DNA of 8,568 bases, taken from Dysgonamonadaceae bacterium (GTDB lineage: Bacteria; Bacteroidota; Bacteroidia; Bacteroidales; Azobacteroidaceae). Numbering within the stretch: position 1 is the stretch's first letter; the number at the start of each line of letters is the position of its first letter. The notes under the pieces are model-generated. The model did no database searches and was not told the origin of the DNA. It saw nothing but the letters and a program-made list of their open reading frames with translations. The position numbers were made by a program, and so were the translations under genes. Positions 6,337 to 8,568 of this stretch are shown in pieces. Where the stretch lies: positions 1 to 8,568 of the forward strand of contig JAISKG010000163.1 in assembly GCA_031261015.1 (NCBI GenBank). The letters run 5' to 3'.

Positions 6337-8100
6337 ATGGAAGACTCAGTTTTATTAAAACAAGTAAAAGACAAAGCCAACGTTTGGCTGACAGACGATT
6401 ACGACGTTCGAACACGAACGAAAGTGCAGGAATTATTGGACAAGGAAGACACGACCGACCTGATCGAAGCTTTCTACAAAGACTTGGAATTTGGTACGGG
6501 TGGATTGCGCGGCATTATGGGCGCCGGCTCCAATCGGATGAATCGCTATACCGTAGGCGCTGCTACTCAAGGATTAGCGAATTATCTGAAAAAAGAATTT
6601 GCGGGTTTGCCGGAAATTAAAGTGGTGGTCGGATACGATTGCCGTAACAACAGCCGGCAGTTTGCCGAAATCGCCGCCGATATTTTTTCGGCAAACGGTA
6701 TTCACGTGTATTTGTTTCCGGAATTACGGCCAACGCCGGAAATCAGTTACGCAATTCGTAAATTGAAGTGCCAGAGCGGAATCGTGATTACGGCTTCGCA
6801 CAATCCGAAAGAATACAACGGCTACAAGGCTTATTGGAACGATGGCGCACAAGTGATCGCTCCTCACGATAAAAATATTATCGCGGAAGTCAATAAAATT
6901 TCTTCGGTAAAAGAAATAAAATTCAAATCGAATCCTGCTTTGATTCAGTTGTTGGACGAAAAAATCGACAACAGTTTTATTCAAGATTTGCTTACGCTTT
7001 CGTTGTCAAAAGAAGCAATTGCCCGCCATAAAGATATTAAGATCGTTTACACGCCGATTCACGGCACGGGAATTACATTGATTCCTAAAGCTTTGAAAGC
7101 CTTAGGATTTGAAAATATCATCCATGTTCCCGAACAAGACGTCATCAGTGGCGATTTTCCGACGGTGAAGTCTCCGAATCCGGAAGAAGCGGCCGCCTTG
7201 AAAATGGCTGTGGAAAAGGCGATTGAAACCGGAGCCGACTTGGTGATGGCTTCCGACCCCGATGCCGACCGGATTGGTGCGGCCGTCCGCAACGACCAGG
7301 GCGAGTTTGTCCTCCTGAACGGCAATCAAACTTTGCTCATTTTCCTGTATTACATGATGATTCGCCGGAAGGAATTAGGCTTACTGACCGGTAACGAGTA
7401 CATCGTAAAAACCATTGTATCAACCGAATTGATCAAAACGGTCGCAAAGAAAAACGGCGTGAAAATGTTCGACGTTTACACCGGCTTCAAATGGATTGCC
7501 GATATTATGTATCAAAATGAACGCTATCAAAACGGTACGCCGCGCATTTACATCGGCGGCGGCGAGGAAAGTTACGGTTTTCTGGCCGAAAGTTTTGTGC
7601 GCGACAAAGATTCCGTATCCGCGTGTATGCTTTTGGCCGAAATTGCTGCCTGGGCAGCCGACAACGGCAAAACGGTTTACGAAATGCTTCAGGATATTTA
7701 TGTAGAATATGGATTCTCTAAAGAATTGGGAATTTCGGTCGTGAAGCAAGGCAAATCGGGCGCGGAAGAAATCGAAGCGATGATGAAGAATTTCCGCAAG
7801 AATCCGATGACGGAATTAGCCGGATCGAAAGTCATTTTCATCAAGGATTTTGCCAAATTGACCGGCAAGGATCTAATTGAAAATGAATCGGTTTCGTTGA
7901 ATATGCCGACGACTTCCAACGTGTTGCAATATTTTGCCGAAGACGGAACCAAAGTGTCGATTCGTCCTTCGGGAACGGAGCCGAAAATCAAGTTTTATAT
8001 CGAAGTACGCAGTCAGGTAGCTTCGCGCGCCGAATTGGCCGAGGCTGAAAAAGCGGCTGCTGCGAAAGTAGAAGAAGTGCGTAAATCGTTGGGAATATGA
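6337..8100 (+). CDS. Phosphoglucomutase/phosphomannomutase family enzyme (PGM2-like phospho-sugar mutase)
   Basis: A 587-residue alpha-D-phosphohexomutase that interconverts hexose-6-phosphate and hexose-1-phosphate (most likely glucose, possibly also mannose or pentose phosphates) in the cytoplasm through a phosphoserine intermediate. All four active-site loops are present: VITASHNPKEYNGYK (150-164) with phosphoserine S154; Mg-binding DPDADR (307-312); the sugar-specificity loop GGGEES (407-412); and the phosphate-binding RPSGTEPK (543-550). The N-terminal LEFGTGGLRGIMGAGSNRMN segment and the length near 580-590 place it with the PGM2/PgcA-type mutases, not the shorter ManB/GlmM enzymes. It may supply glucose-1-phosphate for nucleotide sugars, a plausible but distant link with the glycan genes at the left. 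Its TGA overlaps the ATG of the DUF2461 gene. Substrate preference cannot be settled by reading. Confidence 0.92.
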   Translation: MEDSVLLKQVKDKANVWLTDDYDVRTRTKVQELLDKEDTTDLIEAFYKDLEFGTGGLRGIMGAGSNRMNRYTVGAATQGLANYLKKEFAGLPEIKVVVGYDCRNNSRQFAEIAADIFSANGIHVYLFPELRPTPEISYAIRKLKCQSGIVITASHNPKEYNGYKAYWNDGAQVIAPHDKNIIAEVNKISSVKEIKFKSNPALIQLLDEKIDNSFIQDLLTLSLSKEAIARHKDIKIVYTPIHGTGITLIPKALKALGFENIIHVPEQDVISGDFPTVKSPNPEEAAALKMAVEKAIETGADLVMASDPDADRIGAAVRNDQGEFVLLNGNQTLLIFLYYMMIRRKELGLLTGNEYIVKTIVSTELIKTVAKKNGVKMFDVYTGFKWIADIMYQNERYQNGTPRIYIGGGEESYGFLAESFVRDKDSVSACMLLAEIAAWAADNGKTVYEMLQDIYVEYGFSKELGISVVKQGKSGAEEIEAMMKNFRKNPMTELAGSKVIFIKDFAKLTGKDLIENESVSLNMPTTSNVLQYFAEDGTKVSIRPSGTEPKIKFYIEVRSQVASRAELAEAEKAAAAKVEEVRKSLGI

Positions 8101-8568
8101 ACGTTAAAGAATCGGCTCGCTTCACCGGCTTCAGTCCCGAAACCTTCCGGTTTTTTGCCGGATTGGAAGAGAATAATTGCAAGCCGTGGTTCGAGGAGCA
8201 CAAACCGGTTTACGAATTAGAAGTCATGCAACCGCTGAAAGCGCTGGCGGTTGCATTGATTCCTTTTTTCGCTACGATCGATCCGTCGATGGATTTTCGA
8301 CCGAACCGTTTGGTTTCGCGTATTTACCGCGACATTCGTTTTTCTTACGATAAAACGCCTTACAAGAAGCATTTGTGGGTTTCGTTCCAACGGCCTTTCC
8401 CGAAACAAATGGTCGATTGGGCTTCGTTTCCGGGATTTTACATGGAAATCGGCAAAGAAGGCGCGAGTTACGGCATGGGCATGTACGAGGCGCAAAAGAA
8501 AATCATGGATCGCTACCGCGAGCAAGTCGCGTACGAGCCGGAACATTTCCGGAAAATGACGGAAGACC
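8097..8568 (+). CDS. DUF2461 family protein (TIGR02453-like), 3' end cut by window edge
   Basis: An open frame runs from ATG 8097 to the right edge without a stop (157 codons plus one base), so only the N-terminal part is seen. The translation begins MNVKESARFTGFSPETFRFF and continues with ENNCKPWFEEHKPVYE (27-42), the DUF2461 opening, then RIYRDIRFSYDKTPYKKHLW (81-100), its most conserved block. The family is widespread, usually about 220 residues, with no established function; nothing here adds an enzymatic motif I recognise. No signal peptide or membrane segment is visible. The ATG sits inside the mutase stop codon (ATGA), so the two are co-transcribed and probably translationally coupled. 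A 109-codon frame on the opposite strand (8546-8217) is a shadow of this gene. Confidence 0.88.
   Translation, partial: MNVKESARFTGFSPETFRFFAGLEENNCKPWFEEHKPVYELEVMQPLKALAVALIPFFATIDPSMDFRPNRLVSRIYRDIRFSYDKTPYKKHLWVSFQRPFPKQMVDWASFPGFYMEIGKEGASYGMGMYEAQKKIMDRYREQVAYEPEHFRKMTED

Noticed and set aside
8217..8546. 109-codon minus-strand frame at the right edge
   Set aside because: The plus strand here encodes the DUF2461 protein with its conserved RDIRFSYDKTPYK block, so the minus frame is a shadow.

Overview
The window looks like chromosome from a member of the Bacteroidota, probably order Bacteroidales. Evidence: several genes are preceded by the phylum's -7 promoter motif TAnnTTTG, in one case with a correctly spaced TTTG -33 box. 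Start codons lack Shine-Dalgarno sequences and have A/T-rich leaders. The gene content also fits (prmC followed by recX, a secreted C69 dipeptidase, a PGM2-type phosphohexomutase). No genus can be named from the sequence alone.

Left part, minus strand (3016 down to 1): surface-glycan genes. A family 2 glycosyltransferase is followed, after an 82-bp gap containing a second promoter, by a tight three-gene unit: a HisC/CobD-like PLP enzyme, a LicC-like cytidylyltransferase and a LicD-family phosphotransferase cut by the left edge. The last three are joined by a 4-base overlap and a 1-base gap. The simplest reading is a pathway that makes a small amino-phosphate or phosphonate head group, activates it as a CDP derivative and transfers it to a glycan. 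The head group is not identifiable from the window.

Middle, plus strand (about 3184 to 4496): prmC (release-factor glutamine methyltransferase) overlaps recX (RecA modulator) by 4 bases. The prmC reading frame carries a family-like N-terminus upstream of any ATG, GTG or TTG, so its start appears to be a rare codon (best candidate ATA at 3184) or a sequence error. The 5' ends of prmC and the glycosyltransferase face each other across a divergent promoter region.

Right part, plus strand (4578 to 8568): a secreted C69 dipeptidase with its own promoter, which sits inside a long inverted repeat; then a phosphoglucomutase/phosphomannomutase-family enzyme with its own promoter; its stop codon overlaps the start of a DUF2461 gene that runs off the right edge.

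No RNA gene, CRISPR array, insertion sequence or phage feature is visible, and no gene-free stretch exceeds 300 bases (the largest, 3017-3183, is a divergent promoter region). Most of the window is ordinary chromosome. The part most worth a second look is the PLP enzyme/LicC/LicD cassette, followed by the prmC start.
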